NCBI RefSeq assembly: GCF_034653355.1 | Contig: NZ_JAYEER010000004.1 | Coordinates: 1,674,001 to 1,738,000, forward strand | Direction of reading: 5' to 3' | DNA length: 64,000 nucleotides | From: Nitrospirillum sp034653355 | Lineage (GTDB): Bacteria > Pseudomonadota > Alphaproteobacteria > Azospirillales > Azospirillaceae | Part shown: piece after piece, positions 46,460-55,593 of the stretch | How positions within the stretch are numbered: the stretch's first letter is position 1 | Layout of the letters: each line of letters starts with the position of its first letter | Translations under genes and position numbers: made by a program | The notes under the pieces: model-generated | What the model was told of the DNA's origin: nothing | The model's database searches: none | Seen by the model: only the letters and a program-made list of their open reading frames with translations

Positions 46460-46788
46460 GGCTCCGCAAGAGTTGGGCCTGGATGGGCGACCGTCCAGGC
46501 CCGCCTTCCAAGTATCGCATCTTCTCAGGTGCCGCGTTTTCAAAGTGTAAAAATGGAAAGGGCCGCAGCTATTGCGCTGCGGCCCTTTCACATTCCCAGC
46601 GGCGCCGGTTTTCCGGCTGCCTGATTTTGCCCGCCCGTTCAACCCGTACCAAACTTCGAAACGGACGGTATGCAGGGCACGCGGGCCAGTCAACCCACTT
46701 CGGCAATGAAGACCGCAGATCAGTCAACGCACCGTCACAATTTTGCCACATGGGAGGTACCCCAATACGGCAGGTGCGGGTCGACACC
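46460..46788. other. Convergent intergenic region between hsp20 and prpE
   Basis: 329 bases without a credible gene. It holds a first hairpin after hsp20 (GGGCCTGGA near 46476 with TCCAGGCCC near 46494) and the long terminator at 46556-46589. The remainder is unremarkable and less GC-rich. Confidence 0.7.
46551..46592. terminator. Strong bidirectional terminator between hsp20 and prpE
   Basis: Perfect 13-bp stem GAAAGGGCCGCAG (46556-46568) with CTGCGGCCCTTTC (46577-46589), 8-base loop. A T5 run follows on the minus strand (CATTTTTACAC), so it chiefly ends prpE; it can also stop hsp20 read-through. Confidence 0.8.
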
Positions 46789-48699
46789 TTATTGATTCCA
46801 AACAGATTTGCGTCCGAACCCAGCGGCGGCGAGGGCCGCCCCGATCTCCTCCAGAATAGCCGGATCGTCAATGGTGGCGGGCATGGCCCAGGCCTCCTGG
46901 TCGGCGATCTTCTGCATGGTCGCCCGCAGGATTTTTCCTGACCTGGTCTTGGGCAGCCGGTCCACCACCAAGGCCTGGCGGAAGGCCGCCACGGGGCCGA
47001 TGATCTCACGCACCCGCTGGACCACCTCGGCCACGATGGTCCCGTGCGGCCGGGTCACCCCGGCCTTCAGCACGAGGAAGCCCAGGGGCAGCTGACCCTT
47101 CAACGCGTCATGCACGCCGATGACGGCGCACTCCGCCACGTCGGGATGGCCGGCCAGCACCTCTTCCATGGCGCCGGTGGACAGGCGGTGACCCGCCACG
47201 TTGATGATGTCATCGGTGCGAGCCATGATGAACAGGTAGCCGTCCTCGTCGACATAGCCGGCGTCCGAGGTGTGGTAGAAGCCCGGATATTCGGAGAGGT
47301 AGCCGCGGATGAAGCGCTCCTCCGCGTTCCACAGGGTGGGCAGGGCGCCAGGCGGCAACGGCAGACGCATGGTGACGGCCCCCAGTGTGCCCGGCGGCAC
47401 CTCATGCCCCTGCCCGTCCAGCACCCGCACGTCCCAGCCCGGCAACGGCCGGGCGACGGAGCCGTGCTTCACCGGCATCAGCCCTAGGCCCACCGGGTTG
47501 CCCGCGACGGGCCAGCCGGTTTCCGTCTGCCACCAATTGTCGATGACCGGCACCTTCAGGTGGGTTTCGGCCCAACGCAGGGTATCGCTGTCCGACCGCT
47601 CGCCCGCCAGGTAGAGCTGACGGAAGTGGCTGAGGTCGAAATTCCTGAGCAGCAGCCCCTCCGGATCCTCGCGCTTGATGGCGCGGAAGGCGGTCGGGGC
47701 GGTGAACAGCATGCTCACCTTGTGCTGGCTGATCACCCGCCAGTAAGCGCTGGCATCCGGCGTGCCCACGGGCTTGCCCTCGTACAGCACGGTGGTGGCG
47801 CCGTGCAGCAGGGGGCCATAGACGATATAGCTGTGCCCGACCACCCAGCCCACATCGCTGGCGGCCCAGAACACCTCCCCCGGTTTCAGGCCGTAGAAGT
47901 TTTCCATGGTCCACTTCAGGGCCACGGCATGGCCGCCATTGTCGCGCACCACGCCCTTGGGCTGGCCCGTGGTGCCGGAGGTGTAGAGGATGTACAGCGG
48001 GTCGGTGGCGGCCACCGGCACGCAATCGTGCGGTTCAGCGCCCTCGATCTCCGTCCAGTCGATGTCGCGACCCGGTGTCAGGGGCGCCACCTCCTGCGGC
48101 CGCTGCAGGATGATGCAGCGGGCCGGCTTGTGGGCGGCCTGGTCGATGGCGCTGTCCAGCAGGGGCTTGTAGGGGATGACGCGCGCGCCCTCGATGCCGC
48201 AGGAGGCGGAGACCACCACCTTGGGCTTGGCATCGTCCAGACGGGTGGCCAGTTCGCGTGCGGCGAAGCCGCCGAAGACGACGGAATGGATGGCGCCCAG
48301 CCGGGCGCAGGCCAGCATGGCGATGACAGCCTCGGCCACCATGGGCATGTAGAGGATAACCCGATCGCCCTTCCCCACCCCTTGCGCCGCCAGCAGGCCG
48401 GCGAAGCGCGCCGTCAGGTCCAGCAGCTCGCCGTAGGTGTATGCAGCCACGGTGTTGGTGACGGGCCGGTCATGGATCAGCGCCACCTGGTCGCCCCGCC
48501 CCGCCGCCACATGCCGGTCCAGCGCGTTCCAGCAGGTGTTCAGCTGCCCGCCGGAGAACCAGCGGAACAGGGGCGCGCGGCTGTCGTCCAGCACATGATC
48601 CCACGGACGGATCCAGTCGATGGCCCGCGCGGCCTCACCCCAGAAACCCTCGGGATCATCCAGGGACCGGTTGTACACTTCCGCATAGCGTCCGCTCAT
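46789..48699 (-). CDS. prpE: Propionyl-CoA synthetase PrpE-type acyl-CoA synthetase
   Basis: AMP-forming ligase of 636 residues activating a short-chain acid. N-terminal MSGRYAEVYNRSLDDPEGFW is the acetyl/propionyl-CoA synthetase start. ATP motif YILYTSGTTGQPKGVVRDNGGH, acyl-site DNWWQTETGWPVAGNPVG (matching PrpE rather than Acs, which has TWWQTETGG), and the catalytic Lys in PKTRSGKILR, which is also the acetylation site in this family. ACSS3-type; propionate is the likely main substrate. No 2-methylcitrate-cycle genes are close. Confidence 0.93.
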   Translation of the reverse strand: MSGRYAEVYNRSLDDPEGFWGEAARAIDWIRPWDHVLDDSRAPLFRWFSGGQLNTCWNALDRHVAAGRGDQVALIHDRPVTNTVAAYTYGELLDLTARFAGLLAAQGVGKGDRVILYMPMVAEAVIAMLACARLGAIHSVVFGGFAARELATRLDDAKPKVVVSASCGIEGARVIPYKPLLDSAIDQAAHKPARCIILQRPQEVAPLTPGRDIDWTEIEGAEPHDCVPVAATDPLYILYTSGTTGQPKGVVRDNGGHAVALKWTMENFYGLKPGEVFWAASDVGWVVGHSYIVYGPLLHGATTVLYEGKPVGTPDASAYWRVISQHKVSMLFTAPTAFRAIKREDPEGLLLRNFDLSHFRQLYLAGERSDSDTLRWAETHLKVPVIDNWWQTETGWPVAGNPVGLGLMPVKHGSVARPLPGWDVRVLDGQGHEVPPGTLGAVTMRLPLPPGALPTLWNAEERFIRGYLSEYPGFYHTSDAGYVDEDGYLFIMARTDDIINVAGHRLSTGAMEEVLAGHPDVAECAVIGVHDALKGQLPLGFLVLKAGVTRPHGTIVAEVVQRVREIIGPVAAFRQALVVDRLPKTRSGKILRATMQKIADQEAWAMPATIDDPAILEEIGAALAAAGFGRKSVWNQ

Positions 48700-49045
48700 C
48701 CGTTTACCCCCCCTTTTGGGACCGTTGGTCCCCTTTTATCGCTTCGGCGCCACGATCCTCCCAGGTCGCGACAGGGGCGACCATGAGGCAGATCAACGGC
48801 ATGCCCTCATCCTACCGGGTCGGACGGCGGGGCCAAGCCTCAACCGTCCCAACCACCCGAAAGGACAGGGCGGGCGGGGTGCAGGCGGCATAACGCCGCC
48901 GGGCATTCGAGATAGGGTAGTGGCGCTGATGGGTTTGAAAGCGGGGGAGATTTGGCTGGACGGTGTAGCCGGCCCCGCCACCCCCGTCGTCGGAGCGCGA
49001 AAACCAGGCCTGCGGCGTAGGGTGGTGCCCCGATCGGGAGAGGCC
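48700..49045. other. Intergenic region between the patatin gene and prpE
   Basis: 346 bases, GC-rich, no supported ORF or RNA. It probably holds the prpE promoter near its prpE end. GGGGGT immediately before the prpE ATG is its ribosome site. Confidence 0.6.
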
Positions 49046-50164
49046 TCAGATGAACGCCCGCTCCGCCGCGAAGCTGCTTTCGCGGCCCACCCGGTCGTAG
49101 CAGCGGGTGAGCCAATCCTCCGCCGCCGCCCGGCCCATGTCCCGCAGCTCGGTCAGGAAGCCCCAGTCGGCGTTCAGCTTGCTGGAGACGCCCAGGTCGG
49201 CCATGGCGGCCCCCGGCTCCACCAGGTGCAGGTAGACGGGACGCACACCAGCCTCCGCCGGGTCGATGCCGTGGTCCGCGCACAGGCGGTTCACCAGCTC
49301 CAGCGACTTCAGTTCACGCAGCAGGGTGGCGTTGAAGCCGATCTCGCTCATGCGGTCGACGATGGCGCTGGGCGCCGTGGGAACGGTGGGGCGCTGCAGC
49401 GGGGTCACCTGCACCACCAGGATGTCGGTGGCCTGGCAGTGGTGCAGCAAGGGATGGAGTGTGGGATTGCCCATGTAGCCGCCGTCCCAGTACGGCTCCC
49501 CCTCGACCTCCACCGCCTGGAACAGGATGGGCACGCAGGCCGAGGCCAGCAGCGCCTCAATGGACAGGTCCTGGCCCTTGAACACCCGCAACTGGCCACG
49601 ATTGACGTTGGTGGCGCTGACGAACAGGCGCACCGTGTCGGATCGACGCAGCACATCGAAGTCGATCAGGCCGTCCAGCACATCGCGCATGGGATTGAGC
49701 CCCAGCGGGTTGAACTGATAGGGCGACATCATGCGCACCATCATGTCCAGTCCGGCGTAGATCGGCGAATGGTCCAGGTTGCGCCGCCCCGCCCCGCCCG
49801 TCATCCAATCCAGCCACGTGGGCTGCAGCGGGCCGGCGGCGGAGCTTTTGGCCATGCGCCGCCACAGCCGGTGCAGCAGGGCGCGCGCCTCCTCCGCCCC
49901 GCCGGTCAGCAGGCCATAGGCCAGCAGGGCGCCGTTGACGGCGCCGGCGCTGGTGCCGCTGATGCCCTCGACGTCCAGCCGGCCATCTTCCAGCAAGCGG
50001 TCCAGCACGCCCCAGGTGAAGGCCCCGTGGGAGCCGCCCCCCTGCAGCGCCAGATTGACGGAGCGCCGCGCCGGCGCCGCGCTGGCGGGACGTTCCGCCG
50101 GTGCGGGGGACACCGGTGTCGCCCGCCGCCGCCGCTTGGCCACATCGCCCGCAAAACCGTCCAT
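49046..50164 (-). CDS. Patatin-like phospholipase with DUF3734-type C-terminus
   Basis: Predicted lipid acyl hydrolase of 372 residues. The oxyanion loop LALQGGGSHGAFTWGVLDRLLE, nucleophile GTSAGAVNGALLAYG (Ser of GxSxG) and the dyad Asp in YWDGGYMGNP are all intact. The C-terminal part (FNATLLRELKSLELVNRL) resembles the DUF3734 extension seen in a proteobacterial subgroup linked to beta-hydroxybutyrate/PHA producers. No signal peptide; the N-terminus is Arg/Pro-rich. ATG 50164 preferred over TTG 50203. Confidence 0.9.
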   Translation of the reverse strand: MDGFAGDVAKRRRRATPVSPAPAERPASAAPARRSVNLALQGGGSHGAFTWGVLDRLLEDGRLDVEGISGTSAGAVNGALLAYGLLTGGAEEARALLHRLWRRMAKSSAAGPLQPTWLDWMTGGAGRRNLDHSPIYAGLDMMVRMMSPYQFNPLGLNPMRDVLDGLIDFDVLRRSDTVRLFVSATNVNRGQLRVFKGQDLSIEALLASACVPILFQAVEVEGEPYWDGGYMGNPTLHPLLHHCQATDILVVQVTPLQRPTVPTAPSAIVDRMSEIGFNATLLRELKSLELVNRLCADHGIDPAEAGVRPVYLHLVEPGAAMADLGVSSKLNADWGFLTELRDMGRAAAEDWLTRCYDRVGRESSFAAERAFI

Positions 50165-50459
50165 ACCGCCCTGACCCTCGAAGAAAATCGGCCCGGCGTC
50201 CAAGGCGAAGCACAGAATTCGCCGGCCCCGGGTCCAACATGGTTAACAACTGCCTGGGCTTGTCGATAAAATGCCGCCCAATTCGTGAGGCAATTCATAC
50301 CTCGATACGGGTGGCGGAACAAACCCATCTTGAACAATGCTGAACCTGGGTTAAGGTTAGGTTAGTGACTTGGGACGCAAGGATCATCCGGGCCTACCCG
50401 GCGAGGGCCATCCTCGACGATCAGGCGTTCCCGAGCGTCATGACGAAGGAAAGACGGCC

Positions 50460-50651
50460 GTGGGCGACGTAGTCAACCTGAACCGGTTCCGCAAGCAGAA
50501 GGCCAAGGAAGAACGGGCGGCCAAGGCGGCCGAGAACCGCGTCGTCCATGGCCGCACCAAGGCCGAGCGCACGGTCGACCAGCAGCGCCAGGACCGCCAG
50601 GAAGCGGATATGGCGGGGAAGAAGCTGGGACCCGCGGACGGCGAGGACTAG
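50460..50651 (+). CDS. DUF4169 family small basic protein
   Basis: A 63-residue highly charged protein: GDVVNLNRFRKQKAKEERAAKAAENRVVHGRTKAER. The VNLxRxRKxKAR...A..NR..FGRTKAER pattern is the DUF4169 signature found in alphaproteobacteria. GTG 50460 is preceded by AAGGAAAG at the right spacing. Function unknown; the composition would suit nucleic-acid or ribosome binding, which is inference. Confidence 0.82.
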   Translation: MGDVVNLNRFRKQKAKEERAAKAAENRVVHGRTKAERTVDQQRQDRQEADMAGKKLGPADGED

Positions 50652-50726
50652 GGCGGGAAACGCTAGCCGGCCCCATGCGTTCCCGGTCCACGACAAGCCG
50701 GACATTGGCGCGCTGTGACCGCCAGT

Positions 50727-51104
50727 TCAGGTGTTGGTGGCAGAGGGTCTGAAGAAATTGATCGTGTTGCCGTCGGGGTCGCGGAACAGCATGGAGCGGT
50801 TGCCCCAAGGCATGTCCTTGGGCTGCTGTAGCCAGTCCGTCACCAGGACGTCGATACGGTCGCGTTCCCGATCGACATCATCGACCTGAAATTCCAGGAT
50901 CGCCGATTGGTTGGAACCGGTGACCCAATCCCCGCCATGCATGAATTCGCAAGCCCTCCGGCTGACCAGCGCAAGGATCGCGCCCCCCGGGCGGAACTCC
51001 ACATAATCGCCATTACCGGCCGACGGCGTCGCCAGCAGCTTCTCGTAGAACCCCGCGAGTTTGGGAACGTCTTCGGTGACAAGGCGCGTGTAGGCGAACT
51101 TCAT
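50727..51104 (-). CDS. VOC-superfamily (glyoxalase-like) protein
   Basis: A 125-residue protein with the paired beta-alpha-beta-beta-beta modules of the VOC fold: FAYTRLVTEDVPKLAGFYEKLL at the start and GNRSMLFRDPDGNTINFFRP at the end, where the Glu metal ligand common in glyoxalase I is replaced (NTINFF). It may therefore be a binding or resistance protein or a dioxygenase relative. Divergent from a TetR regulator with a perfect operator between them. Confidence 0.88.
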   Translation of the reverse strand: MKFAYTRLVTEDVPKLAGFYEKLLATPSAGNGDYVEFRPGGAILALVSRRACEFMHGGDWVTGSNQSAILEFQVDDVDRERDRIDVLVTDWLQQPKDMPWGNRSMLFRDPDGNTINFFRPSATNT

Positions 51105-51170
51105 GGGGGCATCCTTTCCACTTGCGGCGCCATACCGGGGTGTCGATAGTGAACGTCATCGTTCTTATGC

Positions 51171-51187
51171 TACGCTACGGTAGCGTA
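51171..51187. promoter_or_regulatory. 17-bp palindromic operator for the TetR regulator
   Basis: TACGCTAC-G-GTAGCGTA is a perfect inverted repeat with a single central base, lying between the divergent VOC (start 51104) and tetR (start 51218) genes; the form and position are classical for a TetR-type operator. Confidence 0.75.
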
Positions 51188-51217
51188 CTGTTACCTGTCA
51201 AGGGAGGAAGGAGTCCC

Positions 51218-51784
51218 ATGTCGGGACCAACGCAGATCACGGATAAACGGGTTGAACGCTCCAAAGCGAAAGTGCTGGCTGAAACCTACCGGCAGCTGGT
51301 GCAGAGCGGCATCGCCGGCGTGAGTATTGACGAAATTTCCCGCATCTCGGGGATTTCAAAGACGACCATTTATCGCCACTGGCCATCACGGTCGGCCTTG
51401 CTGATCGATGCCTGTTCCCGTCTGGGGGGCGCTCCCGTCGCGCCTGATACCGGCGGCCTGCGAAGCGATGCGCGGGCCCTGCTCTCCCATCTCGCCCATC
51501 AGCTGCGGACGGCAAACTGGAGTTCCGTTTATCCGTCGATCATCGATGCCGCGGAGCGCGATGCCGAGATTTGCGCCATGCAGGCGGCGCTACACAAGGC
51601 CTTCATGGCGCCGTTCGAGGCCGTCATAGAACGCGCCAAGGCCAAAGGAGAGATCCCTCGGGATCGCGTCACAAGCGATATCGTCGCCCTGCTGGCAGGG
51701 CCCTTCTTCTTCCGCCGCTGGTTCGCGAAGGAGGAGATGGACGACCATTTCATCGACGCCGTCATCGATGCCGCGATCCGATAA
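51218..51784 (+). CDS. TetR/AcrR-family transcriptional regulator
   Basis: A 188-residue repressor. Helix-turn-helix within residues 15-60 (AETYRQLVQSGIAGVSIDEISRISGISKTTIYRHWPSRSALLIDA), then a helical ligand domain of the TetR_C_11/16-like type (FMAPFEAVIERAKAKGEIPRD, ALLAGPFFFRRWF). ATG 51218 has a GGGAGGAAGGAG site. Predicted to repress itself and the divergent VOC gene through the palindrome at 51171-51187. Inducer unknown. Confidence 0.93.
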   Translation: MSGPTQITDKRVERSKAKVLAETYRQLVQSGIAGVSIDEISRISGISKTTIYRHWPSRSALLIDACSRLGGAPVAPDTGGLRSDARALLSHLAHQLRTANWSSVYPSIIDAAERDAEICAMQAALHKAFMAPFEAVIERAKAKGEIPRDRVTSDIVALLAGPFFFRRWFAKEEMDDHFIDAVIDAAIR

Positions 51785-51808
51785 CAGCGGCCGACAGCGC
51801 CGGCCGCG

Positions 51809-52888
51809 TCACCGCGGCCGGTTCACGTGCCCCATCTTGCGGCCGGGGCGGGCCTCCGCCTTGCCGTAAAGGTGCAGGCGGGCGCCGGGTTCGGCCAGCA
51901 GCTCATGCCACTGGTCGGCGTCGTCGCCGATCAGGTTCTTCATCATGCAGGGCGCCATGATGTCGGTCGCGCCCAGCGGCAGGCCGCAGACGGCGCGCAC
52001 CAGCTGTTCGAACTGGCTGGTGGCGCAGAAATCCATGGTCCAGTGACCGGAGTTATGCGGCCGGGGCGCCACCTCGTTCACCAGCACCTGACCGTCCGGC
52101 GTCACGAACATCTCCACCGCCAACAGGCCGACGACGCCCAGCGCCTCCGTCAGCGTCCGGGCGATGCGCGCGGCCTCAGCCGCGACCGCCGGGGTCACGG
52201 CCGCCGGCACCAGCGTCTCATCCAGGATGCCCTTGGCGTGGCGGTTCTCCACCACCGGGAAGGCGGCCATGACGCCATCGGCACGGCGCGCGACGATGAC
52301 CGAAACCTCACAGGCGAAGGTGACGAAACCCTCCAGCACGGCGCTGTCGGTGCGCAACGCCTCCCAGGCGGCGGCCAGGTCGCTGTCGGGCCCCAGGCGC
52401 ACCTGGCCCTTGCCGTCATAACCCATGCGGGCGGACTTGAGGATGGACGGCGTGCCCAGGTCGGCCACGGCGGCACGCAGGGAATCGACGCCGGTCACCG
52501 ACCGGAAGGGCGCGGTGCCGATGCCAAGCGTGTTGGCGAAGGTCTTTTCTTCCAGCCGGTCCTGGGCGACGGCCAGGACATGGGCGCCGGGGAAGGTCGG
52601 CACGCGGGCGGCCAGGAAATCGATGGTGGCCGTGGGGATGTTCTCCCACTCCAGCGTCACCACGTCGACGGCCTGGGCGAAAGCCTCCAGTGCCGCCCAG
52701 TCATCGAAGGCCGCCAGGGTTTCCACCGACACCACCTGGGCGCAGGGGCTGTCCCGATCCGGCCCGAAGGCGTGGGTGCGGTAGCCCAGGTTGGCGGCGG
52801 CCAGCGCCGTCATGCGGCCCAGCTGTCCGTTGCCCAGCATGCCGATGGTCGAACCGGGCGGGACGACCCTCAAACCTTCAGTGCTCAT
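51809..52888 (-). CDS. purK: N5-carboxyaminoimidazole ribonucleotide synthase
   Basis: ATP-grasp enzyme of purine synthesis, 359 residues, converting AIR, ATP and bicarbonate to N5-CAIR. GSTIGMLGNGQLGRMTALAAANLGY at the N-terminus, LKSARMGYDGKGQVRL (ATP-binding), EVSVIVARR, and EVAPRPHNSGHWTMDFCATSQFEQLVRAVCGLPLG identify PurK. Overlaps purE by 4 bases. Confidence 0.96.
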   Translation of the reverse strand: MSTEGLRVVPPGSTIGMLGNGQLGRMTALAAANLGYRTHAFGPDRDSPCAQVVSVETLAAFDDWAALEAFAQAVDVVTLEWENIPTATIDFLAARVPTFPGAHVLAVAQDRLEEKTFANTLGIGTAPFRSVTGVDSLRAAVADLGTPSILKSARMGYDGKGQVRLGPDSDLAAAWEALRTDSAVLEGFVTFACEVSVIVARRADGVMAAFPVVENRHAKGILDETLVPAAVTPAVAAEAARIARTLTEALGVVGLLAVEMFVTPDGQVLVNEVAPRPHNSGHWTMDFCATSQFEQLVRAVCGLPLGATDIMAPCMMKNLIGDDADQWHELLAEPGARLHLYGKAEARPGRKMGHVNRPR

Positions 52889-53391
52889 GCCTCGTCCCGG
52901 GGTTCCAGGGCCACGCGTTCGGTCTGGGCGGCGCGCCAGGCGTCCAGGGCGTCGGCCAGGCGCTGGTCGCTCAGCGCCAGCACGGCGGCGGCCAGCAAGG
53001 CGGCGTTGATGGCGCCGGCCTTGCCGATGGCCAGGGTGCCCACCGGGATGCCGCCGGGCATCTGCGCGATGGACAGCAGGCTGTCCATGCCCTTCAGCGC
53101 GTGGCTTTCCACCGGCACGCCGAACACGGGCAGCGGCGTCATGGCGGCCGCCATGCCCGGCAGGTGCGCGGCACCACCGGCGCCGGCGACGATGACCTTC
53201 AGGCCGCGGCCACGGGCCGTGGTGGCGTAGTCGACCAGGCGATGGGGGGTACGATGGGCGGAGACGATGCGCGTCTCGAACGGGACGCCCAATTCCTCAA
53301 GCACGGCGGCGCCGTGGCGCATGGTGGCCCAGTCGGACTGGCTGCCCATGATGATGCCGACCAGCGGCGCGCTTTCAGGCTTCTGGCTCAC
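52885..53391 (-). CDS. purE: N5-CAIR mutase
   Basis: Class I PurE of 168 residues, moving the carboxylate to C4 of the imidazole ring to give CAIR. Motifs: VGIIMGSQSDWATM, RIVSAHRTPHRL (catalytic His), VIVAGAGGAAHLPGM and LLSIAQMPGGIPVGTLAIG. GTG 53391 has a GGGGGAG ribosome site; the 20-residue extension to 53451 is unlikely. First gene of purEK. Confidence 0.96.
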   Translation of the reverse strand: MSQKPESAPLVGIIMGSQSDWATMRHGAAVLEELGVPFETRIVSAHRTPHRLVDYATTARGRGLKVIVAGAGGAAHLPGMAAAMTPLPVFGVPVESHALKGMDSLLSIAQMPGGIPVGTLAIGKAGAINAALLAAAVLALSDQRLADALDAWRAAQTERVALEPRDEA

Positions 53392-53514
53392 CGGTGTTGC
53401 TCCCCCCGGGCTAAAAGGAAGCGCCGGATTATAGGAGCGGAAAGCGGCCACGCAAGTGCCGGCACCGCATGCCGGCCACGCCCGGACGGGGCCTGTCCAG
53501 GATGGGAAATGACA

Positions 53515-53715
53515 TCAAGCGATGATGTCGGGCAGCAGTTCGCTCTCCAGGCGCGCGATCAAGTCCTTGAGCAGCAGCTTGCGCTTCTTCAGTCGCTGAA
53601 TCTGAAGCTGATCCACCGGGTACTGGCCCGTCAGGCGGGTGATGATGTCGTCGAGGTCACGATGCTCCACCCGAAGCGTCGCCAGCTTCTCCTTCAGGGT
53701 GTGTTGTTCAGTCAT
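53515..53715 (-). CDS. DUF465 (YdcH-like) small helical protein
   Basis: A 66-residue protein: TLKEKLATLRVEHRDLDDIITRL, then QIQRLKKRKLLLKDLIARLESELLPDIIA. The E-H-x-x-LD and RLKKxKLxLKDxI patterns are those of DUF465/YdcH, a two-helix hairpin of unknown function. Monocistronic, divergent from pfkA. Confidence 0.88.
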   Translation of the reverse strand: MTEQHTLKEKLATLRVEHRDLDDIITRLTGQYPVDQLQIQRLKKRKLLLKDLIARLESELLPDIIA

Positions 53716-53881
53716 CCGTGCCTTTTAGCGTTCGCCAATCTCGATCACCGGGCGATCTATACCAGAAATCCGGCGGTAGGGGTGCTGCCTTTCGGCATGC
53801 CTCTCGGCGATTGCGGACAGATCCGGTTTTCCTCAAACTCAAGTCTCGATCATCATTTCGATTAAGGGGATGGACACGGCC

Positions 53882-54953
<1,072 letters not shown>

Positions 54954-54976
<23 letters not shown>

Positions 54977-55427
54977 TTTCTGGCCTTACGCCCTGGACGC
55001 CTACGCCCGGCCCGGCGTGGCCGACATCTGCCTGGAGGCGCAGGACGCTCACGGCGCCGACGTGCCCCTGCTGCTGTGGGGCGCCTGGGCCGCGGCCCGG
55101 GGCCGCGCCCTGAGCCACGGTGACGTGGCCGCGGCGCGGGTCGCCACCGCCCATTGGCGCGCGCCCATCATCGAGCCCCTGCGCCAGGCCCGCCGCGCGC
55201 TGAAAGCCCTGGCGGCCGGCGCCTGCGAGAACGAGGCCCTGCGCCAGGCGGTCAAGAAGGCGGAGCTGGAGGCCGAGCGGCTGTACATGGCGGCGTTGGA
55301 ACAGGTGGCCGCCGGCTGGCCGGCGCCCGCGCCGCCCTGCTCCCAAGCCTTGCGCGACAATCTGGCGCGTCTGCTGCCGCCCGGAGCCGCCCCGGTTACA
55401 GAGCGGTTACATAAGGCGCTCTCCTGA
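54954..55427 (+). CDS. TIGR02444 family protein
   Basis: About 157 residues. LPDFWPYALDAYARPGVADICLEAQDAHGADVPLLLWGAWAA matches the TIGR02444 (DUF2390) signature. The rest is helical and Ala/Arg-rich. The start overlaps the pfkA end: ATG 54954 or TTG 54969. Function unknown; the overlap suggests coupled translation with pfkA. The longer frame from 54897 gives unrelated residues. Confidence 0.8.
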
Positions 55428-55593
55428 CCGCGCGACGCCTATGGTACTGTCGCCCCCATCAAATCATTTCGCCCGGCATCAAATTTTCGGGCGTCCTTGA
55501 TTTTGACCCCTTCGGGGTCCCTGGCCTGGTCGCCGTGGGCAGCGGCACCGGCCGGAAAGGGGACACCGCGGGGCCCAACGACAACAACAGACG

